From: Siderastrea radians
Lineage: Eukaryota > Cnidaria > Anthozoa > Scleractinia > Rhizangiidae
Reading direction: 5' to 3'
NCBI GenBank assembly: GCA_964017195.1
Contig: OZ024888.1
Span: 16,359,701-16,423,700, forward strand
Length of the DNA stretch: 64,000 bases
Shown: in pieces, positions 46,258 through 58,100 of the stretch
Position numbering within the stretch: position 1 is the stretch's first letter
Layout of the letters: each line of letters starts with the position of its first letter
The notes under the pieces: model-generated
Told to the model about the DNA's origin: nothing
The model's database searches: none
What the model saw: the letters and a program-made list of their open reading frames with translations, nothing else
Program-made: the position numbers and the translations under genes

Positions 46258-47201
46258 CAATATAATGCATGAAACTGTCTTAGCACTGTCTGTCCTTTGC
46301 CCACCTCCATCACACTGGACCTTGTAGCTGGTATCCCTGTGGACATGTGAAGGAAAAGTTGGTATTGCTTTCTACCTGTGATGTCACACAGCTGTTTGCT
46401 GAAGTCTTGACGAGGTGCGTGACGTTAAGAGCTGAACACCTTAGGACTCAAATTAAAAAGAAAAAAAGGCAATTCAAGAATAATTAGCACAGTTGACGAC
46501 TGAACTGGAAGGGAAGCTACTTTGAAAAGTTTGTTTATTTGCGCGGTCTTTATAACTTTCTCTGTGGAACGGTTCTAGATAAGTGGGATTGCTAAGTTAT
46601 TGAGTGGGGCAATATTTTCCAAATGGTCAAATATGCATGCTACTTAATTATCTTTAAGTTTGAAACGTAACACTACATTATTTGCTTTTAAGTTGGACAG
46701 AATTAAAAAATGTATTTTGAAAGAGCAAAAAATAAAACATTTACTGATTGTTGAATTTTTATTTTTGCGTTTGAGAGTTGTATCTTTTGGATGATAAAAC
46801 GTAACTCGAACATAACAAAGAACCTTACAACATAATAGCTCGAACATAATAACGAACATTGTAACACTTTGGGTCATTCCATTTTCATCCACGTTCCGGC
46901 AAAATTTCTGCACATTCTTCACCAAACCTGTTAGGTTCGTTGGTACTCCAGGCAGTGTACGTAACCTCTGTTCCATCAAACCACAGCCAGCGTGATTTTT
47001 TCTTGGCATCTCTGTGGAAGCCAATCCAGATCCTTTGGGATATTTTTGAGGCAAGTGCTTGTTGTTCATTTTGTGACTTTATAATGACAAGATTAGATCC
47101 CAGTGTTTCACAGGCATGCTCTGCCGAAGACCCGCTTGCGACTTTTGACAAAATCGTGTAGCACGATCCTTGCAGATAGATCCAGTTGTTTGGGCATAGT
47201 T
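46258..47201 (-). pseudogene. Dead lectin-sushi gene copy
   Basis: The lectin exon (47201 to about 46840) has an intact acceptor and most of the fold (WIGFHRD, STNEPN). In the WKWND region the first Trp codon is TGA, and the last cysteine codon is changed. The sushi exon (about 46445-46258) has an 11-base deletion before the GPSYKQC region and no donor. EGF, ZP and transmembrane exons are absent. It lies between genes C and E in the same orientation, so it is the middle member of the tandem set. Confidence 0.8.
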
Positions 47202-49400
47202 CTGAAGTATTTAAGAGCCACGGCCTGGCAAGACCGGGCAGAGGTCTGAGGAAGGGGAGGTGCCTATCTCCACCGTATTTCTGGTGGTTATTGTACGACA
47301 GAAGGCTGTAAAGAGGTCATTGCATCATATTCAATTTCCACCTTTTTTTGAGTAAATCCGATATGCCCATCACTTTTTTCCGCTATTTTGGATGACGTCA
47401 TGGGCCCCCAGAAGTGCGACAACCGATAATGTTTACCTCTTCTTGTAGAGCACACCAGAGGCTATATCTACGAAAGGCAGAGGTATTGCAAAAAAAAAAA
47501 AACCTATTTATCCGACCATACGCTGAGAACCTAACCTTCTGATTTTTTGTGACCGCAATGTTTTCAGCCATAAATCTAGACACATATGCCCTTGTTTCTA
47601 AAATAGATCAATTCGTGGGAGCGAAATGACAGCGCAAGTGATAATGAAATGTAAGAAAATAGGCTCGTTTAAGTCGCTTTTCTTGATTTGTAATGGAGAC
47701 GCGGAGAAAAAAAAAGAAGAAAATTACGAGTTCTTCACAGCTGACTTGGCTACAAGCTGAGAAGACATTTATATGACGATTTTTTAAACTAAATTCTCGG
47801 CTATATCAAGGGGAACTTCAACCCACAGGTTTTCCGATTTCGAATGAAAGTTTTTTTTTGTATGTTTTAACAAACATGCAAACTAGTTCCAGTAAAAATA
47901 AGGTAATTTTATATAAGGGAAAACGTAGGTGGTTGCACTGAAAGCCAAGAAATTCAGGCAAGGTGAAGTGAGTCACGTGTCACGCAAATCCCGGGAACAT
48001 CACAAAACCCTGTCAAAAGTTTGCCGACCATGAACTCTGAAAAATTATCGGAGATTTACCGGCAGAAGTAGAAAAATAAAAGGGTAAACTGAAGCTTAAA
48101 TTTCACTTTTGTAGCATTAGCCATGTCTGAAGTAACATTGTTAACCTGGCTCTGATCTTCATCTCATGATTATGCATGGAATATTTTTCGAGGCAATTTG
48201 TTTTTAAGATTCCCAAGTTTAAAGTGTCAATGAAGAGAGTCCTTTAAAAATGCAGAAAAATGGTGTTCTCTTTTTTTACGTCATAAGTGGTTACAGTGGG
48301 GAGACAAATAACAAAATCAAGAGCATCTCTGGAAACTCGGCACCAGTATCGCACCTTGAGAAAGACACACTTAATTGTTGCCGTGGCAACAATTAAGCAT
48401 CCCAGTCTCTTACTTTCAAGAATGACATTACCCTTCTTTGACATTTAAGAATATCACACACTCCTCGATGGGTTATAACGAAGGTTAGAAAAATATGGTC
48501 ATTGTGAGTATTTTGAACAGGTCCATCTCTTTCTCATTATAGAGTTGCAATCGGTAATTTTTTTTTAAAGAGACTGGAGCCAAGATTGTTGCAATGGTAA
48601 CATCACGACTTGAACCATGTTCATAGGTACTTTAAGTTCTTGGCCTTTGAAATATGTATTTGTTTCATGTTTACTCGTTTGCTGAAACGGTGAATTGGGA
48701 AGGGAAGAGCTTTGTTTACTTCACCAGTAATGTCATATTTTTTGGTGCAATTTTACTGTCACGCTATAAGAAGTTGTCACGTAGACACGATGTTCGATAA
48801 CCGGCTTTATGTTACTTGTGTTAGTTTACTTGAAGTTTGGGGGGGGGGGGGAGGTAGGGAGAAATGGCGGGGTTCAGGAGATTAGGGAGGGGCCTAAGGG
48901 TTGTTGTAAGATCCCTAGGCTATCACGATAAATCCATTTTCACAGGCAAAATTTCACAGTGCAGTACCAAGAGCAATAAACAATATTTTTAAGCAAAACG
49001 TAATGAGCTCTGTGCGCATTGCGTGCCTATGTTTTATTCAGTCAAACCCCCTAATTTGGATCCTTCGCCTTTTCACGTGTTAAGATTCCTTGCTTTTGTT
49101 TTTCTCCGCGAAGCCACTCAGCCGCTAATTGAGACGGAATAATTTTGAAAAACAGATTATACTATTAAGCAGATTATACTAAGCAAAGTAATTTCTCTTT
49201 AGAGAAATAACTCATAATTCTAGTCAACCTTTGTATAGAATCAAATTTATTGACTTGTTTGTGTACCATAATTACACCCTATTTTCTTGAATAAGCATCC
49301 TTTCCGATTAAGGTAATTCCCTCGAAATAAAAGTTGTCGAAGAATTTTTTTCAAACTTTTTCCGATTGTACACTCCCATGTAGTGTTTCCAAAGGTCCAA
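47202..49400. other. Intergenic, no gene seen
   Basis: AT-rich with a G-run at about 48839-48851. The one notable site is the palindrome at 48370-48397, listed separately. Confidence 0.4.
48370..48397. promoter_or_regulatory. 28-bp palindrome containing an RFX X-box core
   Basis: Two 13-base arms (CTTAATTGTTGCC and its inverse) surround GT. The centre GTTGCCGTGGCAAC matches the RFX consensus. No gene starts nearby, so its role is unclear and it may be chance. Confidence 0.3.
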
Positions 49401-49510
49401 TAAAAAAGAACAGGTGGGGTTCTGGGTCTGGCATGGCCGAGTAAAGACGCATCCGAAATCGCTCCCTCTTGATTCGACTATTTTTCTTATTTTGCAACTG
49501 TTTTATCGTA

Positions 49511-50454
49511 TGGAAGAGATTATCAGCGTACTAAAACACAAAACAAGAGGAAGCAGTAGCAGCTCAGAGAGTGCTCTGACGCCAAAAGAAAAGAAATGAA
49601 GATCTCCGTCAGAAACAACTGACGAGATTAACGTGGCGCTGGAAATGGCTGAAGATCTTGGCTCGAAGATCCAGCTCGTTCTCCAAAAGCTCAGCAGCCT
49701 TGAAAGTATGGTGGAAGGCTGCAGAAATTCAATGTCTTGGAATCCTCCTTAAAAACCATTGAAGGAGAATTTATTTATTGCCACACTCAGCGCTAAAACC
49801 AGCGCAGTTGAGAAGTCGGTCGGCGTAATGGACAATAGCTTGAAGTTTCTAAACAGCGAGATAGAGGAACTGAAGTTAAAAGTTAACGAAAATGAGAGAG
49901 AGATTAATTCTCTGAGCGACCGCATTCTCTACCAAGACGTCTATAGCCGTCGGGAGAATTTGCACTTCTTCAACATTCCGGAGTCCACCGACACAACTGA
50001 AGAGAGCGCAAAAGATCTTATTTATCGATTTATGGAGAGGGAATTAGAAGTCGATCATGCCTGCGATATTGAGTTTCAACGTGTTCATCGAATCGGAGCT
50101 AAGAAGCCAGGATCTCCGCGACCGATCATTGCCCGTTTCCTCCGTTTTCCCGATAGAGAGAGGGTATTTAGACGAGCCTTGGAGTTGAAAGATGAAATAG
50201 ATATAAAGGTGTACGCTGACTATCCCAAGGAAATACAAGATCGGAGAAGGAAATTGTGGCTACGATTAAAGCGAGCGAGGGAGGATGGCAGAAGAGCTTT
50301 CTTCGATAGGAAAGAGGCTGATAAGCTGTTCATTTATGGACATTTAGTCACGCGAGACACTTATTTTAATCAGTCAAGTATTTTCTTTCCTTTTTTTCTT
50401 TTTTTTCTTTTCTCCTTAGTTTTTTTTATGTTGATTAAAAAATTTGCAAGCTAA
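49511..50454 (+). pseudogene. L1/Tx1-like LINE ORF1 remnant (coiled coil plus RNA-binding domain)
   Basis: It starts MEEIISVLKHKTRGSSSSSE and stops at 49599, then continues in other frames. The long frame from 49759 has a heptad-like coiled coil (LNSEIEELKLKVNENEREIN). The conserved ORF1 block follows: SRRENLHFFNIPES, FQRVHRIGAKKPGSPRPII and KEIQDRRRKLWLRLKRARED. ORF1 proteins of this type bind the element RNA. Early stops make it non-functional. Confidence 0.75.
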
Positions 50455-50689
50455 TTTTTCTAAGGTGAGACAGCGGGAGCAAAAGTAGCACCGGAATTTG
50501 CATAGGAATTAATCCGCCAAAAGCTCCAAATCCAATGGATTGCGTAAATGATTTAGGTATCAGCAGCCCTTATAATCAATTATTATATTTAGTGTCGTGT
50601 ATAAGTGTTAAAAATGACCCGTTAGTGTTCAATCATATCTTATTTGCACTCCGGATGTTAGCAATTTGCATAAGTTTGTATGCTCGCAT

Positions 50690-51085
50690 TCGAAAACTCC
50701 TGCATAGATTTTAAATTATTGTCTCTGATTGTTCGAAGGATACGGTCATCCACAAAGAGGAATTGCGCGAAGGCTCTTTTCTGTTGGTTAAATGAACGAA
50801 AATGGGACATACTTTTTCTGCAGGAAACCTATAGCACTAAAGACGTTGAGGGTATCTGGAAGACACATTGGCAAGGTAAGCTATACTTTTCACATGGTTC
50901 CAATCACAGCTGTGGGGTAATGATTCTGGGTTAGCTTTGGGTTATAAGTGCTTTTCTGTTATTGGTACAGACCGGAATCTCTGCACTTTGGTCAGTTTTT
51001 TATGCGATGGACAAAACATCACGCAGATCAAACCAGACAATTTTCCAACGATTCGTCTTTTCTTTTGTAACTCTCCTTTCTTTCT
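50690..51085 (+). pseudogene. LINE ORF2 endonuclease N-terminal remnant
   Basis: Downstream of ORF1 in the same orientation. WLNERKWDILFLQETYSTKD matches the APE-type endonuclease start, where the Glu of QET is catalytic. SHGSNHSCGVMIL follows. A stop at 50934 and a frame change follow, then a T-rich/G-run tract at 51090-51145 where homology ends. Confidence 0.7.
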
Positions 51086-51299
51086 TTTTGTTTTTTTTTG
51101 GTTTTTTTTGTTGTTGTTGTTTTTGTGGTGGGGGGGGGGGGGCGGAGAGGGGAGAGGGGGTGAAAGAGCCTGGAAACGGGGTTGATCTGAGTTCAGCCCA
51201 CCGATTCTCAGCATGGGGACCTGTTCTTTTCTTTTTTTATGTAATTTTTTATTGTTTTTTGCAGCGTTCTGCTAGTAATCTACAGCACTAGCTTTACAC

Positions 51300-51425
51300 G
51301 TTTACATTACATTAAACTACTTACAATGTACATTACACGTTAAACTTTTTGCGATATACATTACACATTAAACTACTTATAATATACATTACGCATTAAA
51401 CTACTTACAGAATACATTACACTAC
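51300..51425. repeat. Degenerate ~29-bp tandem repeat
   Basis: About four copies of a unit like ACATTACACATTAAACTACT with TATAATAT between. It adjoins the minus-strand LINE fragment's 3' side and may belong to its 3' end. Confidence 0.6.
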
Positions 51426-51627
51426 ATCACTTAAAGAAATTCATTATCTTTCCGTTACAATACAATGCTAAATCAGATTCTTTTAAATGATTATTAATAA
51501 TTCACACTTTCAGAAACAAACGCACCCGAGCACACATACACTGCATCACAACACACAACAGACCCCAATGTGTTCAACCTAGTACGCATGACAAATATTT
51601 AAAGCTTAGTACTTAGATGCGCGAATT

Positions 51628-52513
51628 ATAAGTCAGTATTTTTTAGAAATTTTGCTGTATGGTCGGATAACTTATTCTTTGACTTTGCAATGACTAGTTC
51701 AAGATTTTGAATCTTTTTTAGTCTAGCAATGTCAAGACGTTTTAAGAGGATAGGTGTTTTTACAACGACATGAATACAAATGTTGTTTGGCGATTAGTAG
51801 TACATGATTAACAAATAACTCGTCTTCACAATCCGGCATTCCAAGCATGATTTCTCTCTTATTAAGACTGTTAACATTGACTTTTAATTATGCCACTTAA
51901 TAACCTCTGCCCAAAAATCTTTGACATAGTGACAAAAGTTAAGATGTGTTCAAAGGATTCGTTTTCTTTTCCACAAAAAGAACATGCTGGAGAAGGCAAA
52001 ACACCAATTTTATTTAAAAAGTCGTTTGTCACCAGGTACCTGTTTAACAGTTTGAATTGAAATTCACGCAGCTTTGAATCGGAGGTGACACGATGTGGTA
52101 AGCTATATATATCGCTCCAATCAAGGGTATCATTTACAAAACAGCTATCGTATTTCTTTTGAGCAGAAGGGGTACTGATAACTCTGTTTCGGAGTTCTTT
52201 ATAAATAGTTTATGACGCAGCTTTATTGATCGGCGTCTTTTGCCCATTTAAACTCAAAACAATTTGGTCCTGTAGATTAAACGTCCTTTTGTCAGAGTGG
52301 GAGGACCTTTTTAGTAAGTCTCGCCACTCACTTGGCAGGGCGTTTACCACGGAGACAAGTCTAAAGAGATCCAAAGGAGTAAGGTTCAGTTCTCTCACCT
52401 TACGTTTGGTTATTAACTCGTTGTTTTCAGAAATTAGGTCTCCTATTCTTAGAATTCCCTTTTATGCCAACTTTTTGAAGAATACAGATTTGAACTGCGG
52501 AATGAAGAAATAA
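51628..52513 (-). pseudogene. L1/Tx1-like LINE ORF2 C-terminal remnant
   Basis: Minus-strand pieces read WSDIYSLPHRVTSDSKLREF, FQFKLLNRYLVTNDFLNKIG, then PACSFCGKENESFEHI. This is the Cys-Cys-His zinc region near the ORF2 end. Broken frames follow to about 51628 (DELFVNHVLLIAKQHLYSCR). Several stops are present. It faces the + strand 5' remnant at 49511-51085 tail-to-tail, so the two are not one simple insertion. Confidence 0.7.
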
Positions 52514-52553
52514 ATGTAAATATCTTCTTTACATTTATTTCTTCATTCCGCAG
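52495..52553. repeat. Perfect 23-bp inverted repeat
   Basis: CTGCGGAATGAAGAAATAAA at 52495 is inverted in 52531-52553 around a 13-base loop. The right arm belongs to a ~70-bp SINE-tail sequence that recurs directly at about 52768-52834. Confidence 0.75.
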
Positions 52554-52836
52554 CTCAAATATATGAACTTCATATATTCATAATTTCATCTTCATCTTTC
52601 CCGGGTATATTACGAACTAATTTAATGACCAGCTCCCAGTTGGCTTGTTAGCTCAATTGGTTAGAGCGCTGCACCGGTATCGCAGAGGTCAGGGCTCGAA
52701 TCCCGGCAAGCCTGACTTTTTCAGGCTTTCTTTTCGCAACTGCATAAGTTGCGTTAATAACTGCGAGGATCTTCTTTACATTTATTTCTTCATTCCGCAG
52801 TTCAAATATATGAACTTCATATATTCATAATTTCAA
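52524..52836 (+). mobile_element. tRNA-derived SINE copy 2, partly tandem
   Basis: The tRNA-like head is 52642-52712. The acceptor arms GGCTTGT and GCAAGCC pair fully, the D arm GCTC/GAGC pairs, and the B box is GGCTCGAATCC. The anticodon arm has a mismatch and position 33 is C not T, so it is unlikely to be a working tRNA. Next come a GCCTGA..TTTTTCAGGC stem, then CGCAACTGCATAAGTTGCG, then a tail. That same tail (TTCTTTACATTTATTTCTTC) also precedes the head at 52524, so the unit is partly tandem. Confidence 0.75.
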
Positions 52837-52879
52837 CTAATACTCAATAGTTTATTATAAAATGAAATAAAAACAATAA

Positions 52880-53990
52880 TGACGAGCACGCTTATAAGAA
52901 ACTTCATAATGGCAGCCATCCATTCTAAATCAGTTGATAGACAAAGAAATGACAAGCTAGCTGGGATGGTGTTTTCGTTTCCATTTAAAAAGGTTCTCTT
53001 TATAAGTGTTTCTCGTTATGTTTCGCTCAGACGCAAAGTGGTTAAGCTTAAAATAGCTGCACTTGTCACCAATCTGATCTGAAGTGTATTTTTGCATATT
53101 GGTTGAAAATGTCGGCTTCGTGTTCAAAGACGTTATCGTTAACACTCATTCATGGATACTCAGATGACTGATCGATGACTAATGCAATCAGATAAAAGAG
53201 GGATGTGAACTTGGCCGACCACCGGTGAATACTAAGCTTTAAACCACGCACTTTTATTCTTGTGAAGGAAACAGAAAAGTTGGAATTTTAAGAGTTCATA
53301 ATGGCAACCACTAGTGTGTATCAGAGAGTTAGCTGCAAGACTCTTGTCATGAATGTGATGTACAATATATGTATGTATTTTTTTTTTCCAATTTAGCTCG
53401 AGACAATCCTGATATATGTCACCATACCACTCATTCGTATATTTGAACACAAATAAGAGAAATAAGTTTGCCGCGCAAACTTAATATCAGAGGTAAAGAA
53501 GAAATAGTCACAAAGTTTAAACAAAGAAAAGGAGTACTGACTGAGAAATGCTTGTTTGGGGTGACTAAATAATGATAATATAAAAATTGCGTGTTGTTTG
53601 AGCCCCCTGTTAGATCTTCCTAAATTAAGGGACTTTCGCCTGCGTAGCAACCACTCCACCCAACTCAAAAGCAATTGAATATTTTTATTGAAGTCATCAT
53701 TAACAGTATTTGGCATCTAACGTCGCAGTTAGCTATTGTCTTGTGTTTAAACTAGGCTTTAAGCAGACAAGCTCTGCTTATTTAGAGGAAAATGAAAACA
53801 AAACACAACAACAACAACAACAACAAAAAGCGCGCCTCTGACATAAATACACTAAAATTAATGTTTCACAAGGAAAACAAACCTTAGATTAAAGTCTGAA
53901 ACTAGGCATGAATGCAGACTGTCGCTAATAACGCGGCGCTTTGCAATTTAATTGAGATCCTTGACTTTTTTTTTCAAAAAAACCTGTAAG
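52880..53990 (-). other. Orphan copy of the lectin-gene 5' flank
   Basis: It resembles the regions upstream of gene C (45120-45700) and gene E (62500-63190). Shared words include ATCAGTT, TGGTGTTTTCGTTTCCAT, GGACACTCAGATGA-type and CATACCACTCATTCGTATAT. There is no signal exon beside it; SINE and LINE DNA lie where it should be. It is probably the promoter side of the dead copy at 46-47 kb. Confidence 0.55.
53718..53852. repeat. Near-identical direct repeat of 63866-64000
   Basis: About 135 bases (CGCAGTTAGCTATTGTCTTG to GCGCGCCTCTGACATAAAT) match the window's last 135 bases with only a few differences, including an (AAC)n tract length change. Part of the gene-cluster duplication, and much more similar than the neighbouring flank. 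Confidence 0.85.
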
Positions 53991-54042
53991 ATGAACACAA
54001 AGATCCAACCCTGTCTAATATGTCAGCTTAGAGCAGAATTGG

Positions 54043-54220
54043 GTGTCGAAAGAAATTCGAATTTGTTTTAGTGATTTGCCAACATGACTCGCCTGCACGA
54101 GTTTTCTCGCGCTTGGCGCCTTAAACATGTGTTTACTTTGATTTCTGATGGTTTCATTGTGTTATTTTTGTCTATTGTGATTGGCCAGATTAATTTCTTT
54201 GGTTTTTGGTTTTTCGACAC
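54043..54220. mobile_element. Short MITE with GTGTCGAAA ends
   Basis: GTGTCGAAA at the left and TTTTCGACAC at the right are inverted. The inside is T-rich with ATTGGCC-type words. Similar short elements with GTGTCGAAA ends are familiar from coral genomes; that is memory, not a search. Confidence 0.55.
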
Positions 54221-55177
54221 ACAAGTCTAAGAGCTAACTGTTTTTAATTTAACAAGGTCTTTTCGATAAGCCGGTAAATAAAAAAAAATAATGCTGGGAA
54301 TTCTGAACAGCTTGAAAAGTAAACTAAACTTAGCCTTGTTAGCTGTTTAGCACGCATGCTTATCAAAGCAATAGTTTAGTTTAATTGGCGGCTATCCAGT
54401 ATTTTCGCAACGACGGTTCATTTGAGCTGGAGATATCCATCTCCATTTTAAGTTATTTAATTTGAATCAAATGTTAGACGTTTTCTGTCCTGGCACCCTT
54501 CTTTTTCTTAGCACCCCTTTTTTTCGACATCGATCGAAAAAGGGTGAATAGATTAATTTAAACCGATAATAATTGCTCAAAAGTGAAGCGGCAGAATTCT
54601 GAGTTATAAGCTTCTTAAAATCCGAGAAAAAATGAAAAGCCTGAGAAAATATGTTAATAAAAAGAAACCAGTGTCCCGAAACATCCAATAAAGAGATAGC
54701 TCTTGGAAAGGAATTTATGAGCTGTTTTCTTGCACATACTTTATCTGGTCTGGTCTCTAGTAAACCCTACTTTTGATCGAGGGGGTTTAAGTTTCAAAAG
54801 AAACTCTGTGATTAACTAGTCTTGTGTTTGTTAACCCCTGGTTTCACTGAAACTCGGGTTTAGCTGACCAGCCTAGCACATCTGCTTGTGTGTATATCAG
54901 CCTTTAAAAATAAAATTATATATTATGAAAGTGACGAGCTTATTTTAGGCCAATATCTCGTGTTAAACGCAAGACATTCAGCCAGCGCTTTACAGTCATC
55001 AACCTGCAACTCGCCCTATTCGTTTAACTCTTTTGTGGCAATATGTATTCCACAAAACGTGAGGAGCTAGAACAGCACTAATACTATACTATGTCTTGGC
55101 TAGATAAAAGTTAAAATATCTCGAGCTCAAGTTGCCTTTAATTGTGTCGAGTCCAGTTGTTTTCTGTGAAAATTTTT
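54221..55177. other. 3' flank of gene E; no other gene seen
   Basis: The ~100 bases next to the stop resemble the 3' flanks of genes B and C (GACTCGACACAATTAAAGGC on the minus strand). Beyond that the similarity stops. No clear AATAAA was found. Confidence 0.4.
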
Positions 55178-58100
55178 TCACTTCTGATCACCAGTGGCAA
55201 GCACAGTATACCTAACAGACTTGTCACGTGTCTTCTTAAACACCATCAGTGCCGCTCCCGCCAAACAAGCAATGCACATCACAAACAGAACCGTCATCAA
55301 GACAGGAGTAGAAACTATATGATGAGAAAAGAAAATTCTTTGTTTCATTTGCTACCAATGCAAACCAGTAACGTTAATATTATATGAGCAGCTACACGGC
55401 GTCATATGCATAACCAACTCTGAACCAGTTTATCTTAATCGATGGAATAAACCAAAAAAAGTATTTAGAATTAGGGGTTAGTGATTAGACTCCAAGCAAC
55501 AGAAAAGAAATCGTAAAATAAAACAATTTTTACTCACCATTCTTATCCACTGCACTATCGCTCTGTTCGTCTCGTTTCTCACGCACCAGATGGAGTGGGC
55601 CCTGGGCCAAAGAGTACACGTCATCAGTCGTGTGATCGTGCACTTCTCGTCTTCCTCGGCCAATTGATGGACATTTGTTTTTACACTTGGAGTTTGGGTC
55701 GGTTGCGTTGCATACGATTACGTGACAGTGAACGAAAACAAATGGATGATCAGCAATGAATTTAAAGGCTTCCAGGCTAAAGCGCTGGGCACTGGCTGAA
55801 GGTGCAGAATGGTACTTCACTGTTGCGTCGTTTGGGCATCTAAGAGATAAGCAAATAATTTAAATGCTTCCCATTTCAAAAATTCTAGGTCTTTTTATGT
55901 TTGGTAAAAAGTTAAATAATTGGCAACAGAACGGATTTAAGACGGTAGACATGAGGCCACCTCCCTAACACAGAAACATAGATCGTAATGAAGATGAGTT
56001 TTTTAAATTCCTTTGTTCATGTTTGTAGATTTAGGGGCATAGTGGGTTATCATATGAGCATATAATGCTGGTTTCTATAACAAAATTTAAGACAATACTG
56101 ATGGCTTCTCCTCCATGGATTAGATTAAGCTGCCATGCACCAACTTGATACTGGTATCCAGTTACTGAAACAAGAAAGTGTCTAGTTTAAACTCAAGCTT
56201 AAGTCATGGCCGAAACTGGGGCTTGAAAAACCAAAACTAATTTGAGGTCGCTGGACGCTTTTTAAAATAAAATGACGATCTTTCTTTGGATTTTACCGTG
56301 GGCTAGGAATGCATTGCTATGAAAAGGCTGGCGAACGATATTATGATATTATCAACTTCATCTTAAAAATAATTTATACTAGGCTTTAATCAATTGATTC
56401 ACGTACCCTTTCGTAATGAACTCGTACTTTAATGGATTCTTCTGGTTCTGAGTGGGTGTTGCAAAACATCGATCAGCGATGATTGACAGCTGCTTGTCAT
56501 TTGATGTCACTGATACCTCAAAGAACAGAAGTTTGCGCAGCACCACAGCAACAGGGAAATCATCTTTCATGTAAGGACTCACGAATCTCTTGTCAGGAAA
56601 CATGTTTAGGGAGAGTGTAAAGTTTCCTCGTCCTTCATCGCTGAACACGAGTTTTCTGTCACTTGGCTTAAAACCAACTGATGACACCACACCATATTTG
56701 GAGTAGAAACAGCTGAAGTTGATTTCTATCTCACGTACGCGCGTCACGACATCTTTAGCAGCTACGGGGATTTCTAATACTGCGTTGGAGTAGACGACAG
56801 CTCTAGGTGAAACCCTGCTTGTTGTGTTGCAGCCGGTCAGCGGCGTAGTGAGCGAGAAGTGTGTGCTTGTTTCTGTAGCTTTGCATGTGGTGTCCCGGAG
56901 TCTAAGATGCTCACGGTCCATACCACGGAGGAGGGATTTAGGGATAATTATGGACATATTGTTGCTGTTGCATCGAACATCAACACCTGGAGCTAAAGAA
57001 AAGATTAAGAACTAAAACATTTTTCTAATGGAGGTGAGTGCGATATGAAGACTATTGAATTCAACCCTTCTATGTTAATAGACTGTACGTGAATCACGAC
57101 ATAAAATTTCACAAAGATACAAAGATAAGTGACCAGCTATTATTACGAGGTGTCCATAGGTGAACTATTGGTGTTTGTTGATGATCGCACCAAAAAAAAC
57201 ATAGACCCAGTTGTCTTTAACGGACATATTTTTCCACGCTTGGCGCTTGTTACACATAAAGTCAACTCCACATAAAACGGACACCGACGAGACTACGATT
57301 TAGTGTCTGTAATAGCTTAAGTCTTTATAAGCAGGAATTATTGTCAGTAATTCTTCTTTTCGGGACTTCAGCATATGTAGGTAATAACGGGCTTGCCACA
57401 ATCATATGACAAGACGCCTGTAAGGCGAGAGCTGAGTGCATTTGCTTCGAGTACTGATTGGTCCATTGCGTCACTTACGTAATTTACAGTCGATTTCATT
57501 ACTGAGTACACAACTGGATTTTGGAACACGATTTGACGGCTAGAATCTGTGATTTTCCTTTACCATTTTCTTAACCTGGGCACCGGCAAATTTTAACAGG
57601 GAATCCGATGACGGGCGAATTCCGGGGGGAGGAGGGCTTTCCAGGGTCGAATCACAGCCGGCAGATCGCTATTTAAAACCTCGGGTGTATACGTTACAGT
57701 GAAATTTACATAGATGTCAGTTATATATCGGGGAGTAACCAGTTACCCTGTGGACGAATTTTCGTTCACTTTTGTCGGTTCATGTTCGAATCACAAAAGG
57801 CGAATCATGACCATCGAATCGGCTCTGTAAAATGCAGAGAAATCCGCTGTAAAGTAAATACAGAGTGGTCTCATATTTACCGTGACATGTCTTGTTGTCT
57901 GATGATAAGTTCAGTTCCGGGTCTGGACATTCACATTTGTAGCCTCCCTCAGTATTAACACACTTGTGACTGCATCCGCCATTCTTTGTCACGGAACACT
58001 CATCAATGTCTGAAAGATATCGATTTATAATGTACGTAGTTGCTTAATGGTCTGCTATCCACATAAAAAAAAAGAACAGAAAGAGAAAAATAAATCTGTT

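Noticed and set aside
50942..51291. Overlapping open frames on both strands around the G-run
   Set aside because: Generated by T-rich and G-run sequence within a decayed LINE endonuclease region.
52642..52712. Working tRNA gene (possible Thr anticodon GGT)
   Set aside because: The acceptor and D arms pair, but the anticodon stem has a mismatch, position 33 is not T, and the same head with a shared body occurs at 27877-27943. A SINE explains it better.
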